Part shown: piece by piece, positions 60,595 to 64,000 of the stretch
Layout of the letters: each line of letters begins with the position of its first letter
Numbering within the stretch: position 1 is the stretch's first letter
Assembly: GCA_963942565.1 (NCBI GenBank)
Contig: OZ012689.1
Span: forward strand, 20,045,156-20,109,155
Source of the DNA: Maea johnstoni
Lineage: Eukaryota > Annelida > Polychaeta > Spionida > Magelonidae
Reading direction: 5' to 3'
DNA length: 64,000 nt
Position numbers and translations under genes: made by a program
Notes under the pieces: model-generated
What the model was told of the DNA's origin: nothing
Database searches by the model: none
Seen by the model: the letters and a program-made list of their open reading frames with translations, nothing else

Positions 60595-61510
60595 AGTTTC
60601 CTCAGGGGTTTTGGTGATGCATCTAGAAATGAGGAACTGGACATCCAGTGAAAAAAGATTATCTGCTGGTTATTGTTCTTATAATCTATCATGTATCGAT
60701 ATCCTAATTGATACAGTTATTTCTGTTCTGCGATGAACCTAGAAATGAGGAACTATACATGCTGTGGGAAGAGATTATCTGTTCAGCCCTTATTGTTCTT
60801 ATAATCTATGGATATCCTAATTGATACAGTTATTTCTGTTCTGCGATGAACATAGAAATGAGGAACTAGACATGCTGTGGGAAGAGATTATCTGTTCAGC
60901 CCTTATTGTTCTTATAATCTATGGATATCCTAATTGATTCAGTTATCTCTCTTCTGTGATGATCCTTAATAGATGAGGAACTGAATATCCGGTGTGGATT
61001 ATCTGCTGGTTATTGTTCTTATAATCTATGGATATCCTAGTTGATTCAGTTATCTCTCTTCTGTGATGATCCTTAATAGATGAGGAACTGAATATCCGGT
61101 GTGGATTATCTGCTGGTTATTGTTCTTATAATCTATGGATATCCTAGTTGATTCAGTTATCTCTCTTCTGTGATGATCCTTAATAGATGAGGAACTGAAT
61201 ATCCGGTGTGGATTATCTGCTGGTTATTGTTCTTATAATCTATGGATATCCTAGTTGATTCAGTTATCTCTATTCTGTGATGATCCTTAAGAGATGAGGA
61301 ACTAAAATTCTGGTATGGATTACTTGCTGGTTATTGTTCTTATAATCTAGGGATATGAATATCCTAGTTGACACCGTTATTTCCATTCTGCCATGAATCA
61401 AGATATCTGGTGGGTAGGGATAATCTGGTTATTGTTCTTATAATCTATGGATATCCTCGTTGATACAGTTATAAATCTCTCTTCTGTGATGTACTATGTG
61501 ATGAGGAAGT
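60595..61510. repeat. Tandem array, 107-bp unit, ~8 copies
   Basis: GATCCTTAATAGATGAGGAA starts units at 60961, 61068, 61175 and 61282, exactly 107 bp apart and nearly identical. Older, more diverged copies (GATGAACCTAGAAATGAGGA) lie to the left. All carry GTTCTTATAATCTATGGATA. Confidence 0.95.
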
Positions 61511-62390
61511 GGAGTATACATTCCTCTAGTTTAAATATATACAAGGGTACTTCAGATAGTTAGGAAATGAAGGAAATGAAATATCTAAAACAACTGTAAA
61601 TTACTTCCTGATGGTCATATCTGTATGACAGATGATTGTGTGAAAGGGAAATACACATCCATATCAATCTGGCAGGATGTCATTTCATGAGTATTTCTCT
61701 AAAAACAGTCCAGGAAGTAACTACAACATTTACTTTTTGTTGAGTGACCTTAGAATTTCTACAAATCAACCATAAGGCTTAAAAGTATTGTTAGTTTCCA
61801 ATCAAGTTCTCAAAAGTAATAGCCAGGGTATGTAGGTAGGGTCTTTTTCAATTTAGTATTCAATATGCCTGTTACTGCTATTATCTGCTATGAATGTCCT
61901 CAAAGGGCATAGCACTTCCACTTCAGTTAAATTTAAGGCATAAAGCTGACAGTGCAAAGTATAATGGATTTCTTATTGTGGGGTATATTTTACATGAATT
62001 TAAGTAGATTTTAAGTTTCAGATGCCACTGTCAGCTTGTTGAATACCCAACTATGCCTTTAACTGAAAGTGTCATGTACAAGTGGCAAGGGTGAAGGGGG
62101 TTAAATAGAAAACAAATAGACATCTAGATACTGTCATGTTCCTGACCATTATATAGAGTGCTGTGGCTAAAAAAAGTTACTTCCTAGTACGGGTGATAAA
62201 TTGCTTAGTAGATATTGTGGTTGAGTATCAGACAGGATGTGGAATGGGGCAGTTTCAGATAGAGAAAATGCGCTATTTTAAGTGCAGGAGCATGTTTTCT
62301 CCTTTTCTTATGATATTCTATCTTACTTATCTAGAATAGTATTTGGTCTACAAGAGGACGAAGTGAATTGAATGTGCTGTGACCCGTAAC
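61511..62390. other. Non-coding, nothing recognised
   Basis: An imperfect inverted repeat near 61900-62070 (GGCATAAAGCTGACAGTG versus CACTGTCAGCTTGTTG...TGCCTTTAACTGAA) suggests a decayed foldback element. Confidence 0.5.
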
Positions 62391-62694
62391 ATGGTCTTAG
62401 CCTGGAGGATTTGGAAACAGGGTGTCTAAACGAAGGTTTCATAGATTTTTGGGTGTCCAAAGTGTGGTACAAAGTTCACACTACTAATGAAATAAAAACC
62501 ATATATATCTACAAATTTTGCATTTTTAGGCCAGTAACTGCGTTGTTTGTATTGTAAGAGGGACACTGCATGCACTATCTTCTAAAATTGTTATCATCAG
62601 CAAATCCTGACCTAAACCTTTGGGTGTCCAAACTGTCAAAAACAGTGTTCTGGGTGTCCAAATGATAATCTGGACACATAGGTGGCTAAGACCC
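62391..62694. mobile_element. MITE family B copy
   Basis: ATGGTCTTAGCCTGGAGGAT to CATAGGTGGCTAAGACC. A partial copy follows near 62940-62975. Confidence 0.8.
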
Positions 62695-62979
62695 TAAGTC
62701 CTGCAAATCCTACAAGTCTTTTGCCATGCCTCCTACTTCTTACAATGCAGATGTAATTAATGATCACTTGAGATCTGTACGCCCTGTTAAAGATTATCTG
62801 AATTAGCCCCTTCAAGGCATAAAACTGCCAGTTTGTATCTGAAGAAGTATGGAGAAAGTAAAATTCTGAGAGTGTCAGGTACACATAAAGTTTGCTATGC
62901 TAATGCTATATACATGTAGTTTACTTGAAAACAGGGCAATCAAGACAGCATGGTGTCTGAGCATCATTTGGACAAAAAA

Positions 62980-63311
62980 ACATGGAAAAATACTAGTAAC
63001 TACAAATCCTCATTCCAACCTCACTAGATAGCCTATGATGTCACAAAGGACAATATAGTTGAATATACAGTTTAGCTTAAGTCATAATAGATGGTTTGTA
63101 AGGAAAAGATTTGATTATTACCCCCCATTAAAGTCAAAATTGCAGGATTTTTGCCTCTATGAAAAGGTGTTTTTTAGGAGGGCGCCTGTCCAAAAGACAT
63201 GCTGTCCATGTCCAGACTGGTCCTGGCGGAGTCCTTGCAAATATGCAATTACCTACTACTTTTTCTAGAAGGGCCCAAAAACCAAGAGGTTCCTAAAACA
63301 AACCAGCCTAA
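62980..63311. other. Non-coding, nothing recognised
   Basis: No feature seen. Confidence 0.4.
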
Positions 63312-63480
63312 ACTGAAACAATGTTTCATAAAAACACTTATCATTACTTTGTGAAACATTGTTTCATAAAGACACTTATTATTACGTTGTGAAACATTGT
63401 TTCATAAAGCACTTATTATTACTTTGTGAAACATTGTTTCATAATGAACACTTACTATTACTTTGTGAAACATTGTAAAA
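63312..63480. repeat. 38-bp tandem array with GAAACATTGTTTC palindromes
   Basis: GTGAAACATTGTTTCATAA then ACACTTATTATTAC repeats with units at 63351, 63389, 63426 and 63465, and a left partial at about 63316. Confidence 0.95.
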
Positions 63481-64000
63481 TACCTAGTGTGTATTACGTT
63501 TCCAAAAGAGCATATTGAACACGACAAAGAAAGTGAAACATGTAATGAACATTACATTAATTAACAACCTCCTGACACAGAAATATACATCTCTTTTACA
63601 ATTGGATCTTTGGTCATTCCTAAACAATATAATAAATCTTTTTTGAAATGTAATTCAGGAATTGAAATACCTTTAGAAATACAATTAAGTATGTATTAGA
63701 CATTGGTCATAGCTGGCAAGCAATGAATATTAAAACCAAAGATTTTTTGAAATAAAAAAATACTTGCAAACGTTTGTCCCATAACCATGATGATAAGTTA
63801 AGAGTGGTCACTTAGCATGACAACTAGCCAGCATAATCTAGCATGGCGTCCAGGCTGGGTTCACAAGGTTTGACCCATGTGCACTAATAATAGAATTATC
63901 AATATATAGGAAGGAGGCTTGATAACAAATTTGTCATAAGGCCATCATCAGTAAGCAGGGTATATATAAATGTTTCCAAACCAGTTGTATTTTGTTTTGT
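63481..64000. other. Non-coding, nothing recognised
   Basis: AT-rich to the window end. Confidence 0.4.

Overview
The window reads as intron-rich nuclear DNA of an invertebrate animal, probably a marine deuterostome or lophotrochozoan. The evidence is AT-rich introns, many (TA)n tracts, TTAGGG-type repeats, tRNA-derived SINEs, and dense families of short inverted-repeat DNA transposons (MITEs). The species cannot be fixed from sequence alone. No bacterial-style operons, rRNA or convincing tRNA genes were seen, and no LINE or retroviral protein was recognised.

The main gene lies on the minus strand and covers at least 49306 down to 964. It encodes a single-pass immunoglobulin-superfamily adhesion or receptor protein. 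In transcript order the exons give: the rest of a signal peptide plus Ig1 (48926-49306), Ig2 (45618-45923), Ig3 (33303-33587), Ig4 (32173-32466), Ig5 (31339-31620), Ig6 (29649-29996), Ig7 (22836-23108), FN3-1 (21795-22100), FN3-2 (21077-21388) and a transmembrane exon (19834-19956). The cytoplasmic tail follows: a candidate 22-nt microexon (19039-19060), two exons that look mutually exclusive (13561-13694 and 13399-13505), a YxxV/polyproline exon (6147-6341), a candidate 24-nt microexon (4961-4984), and two more YxxV exons (2242-2319, 964-1032). Every ectodomain exon is one domain with phase-1 introns on both sides, and the junction codons read through cleanly. The start codon exon is uncertain (a weak candidate lies at 58236-58254). 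The stop codon was not found and may lie left of the window.

A second, smaller gene sits on the plus strand inside the roughly 12-kb intron between Ig2 and Ig3 (about 39605-44234). It has a small N-terminal domain, a Lys/Glu-rich middle encoded by an array of five near-identical exons (two now out of frame), a terminal exon with a stop, and an AATAAA signal.

The rest is repeats. One TTAA-bounded MITE family has about 14 copies. A second MITE family has TIRs like GGTCTTAGCCAG. Others are hAT-like CAGGG elements, pogo-like and foldback elements, tRNA-derived SINEs, several tandem arrays, and a 1.9-kb structure with two inverted arrays of perfect palindromes. A recurring pattern is that tandem duplications begin at, or next to, the 3' splice sites of the Ig gene. 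From 49.3 kb to 64 kb there is mostly repeat-laden non-coding sequence, either upstream of the Ig gene or in its first intron.
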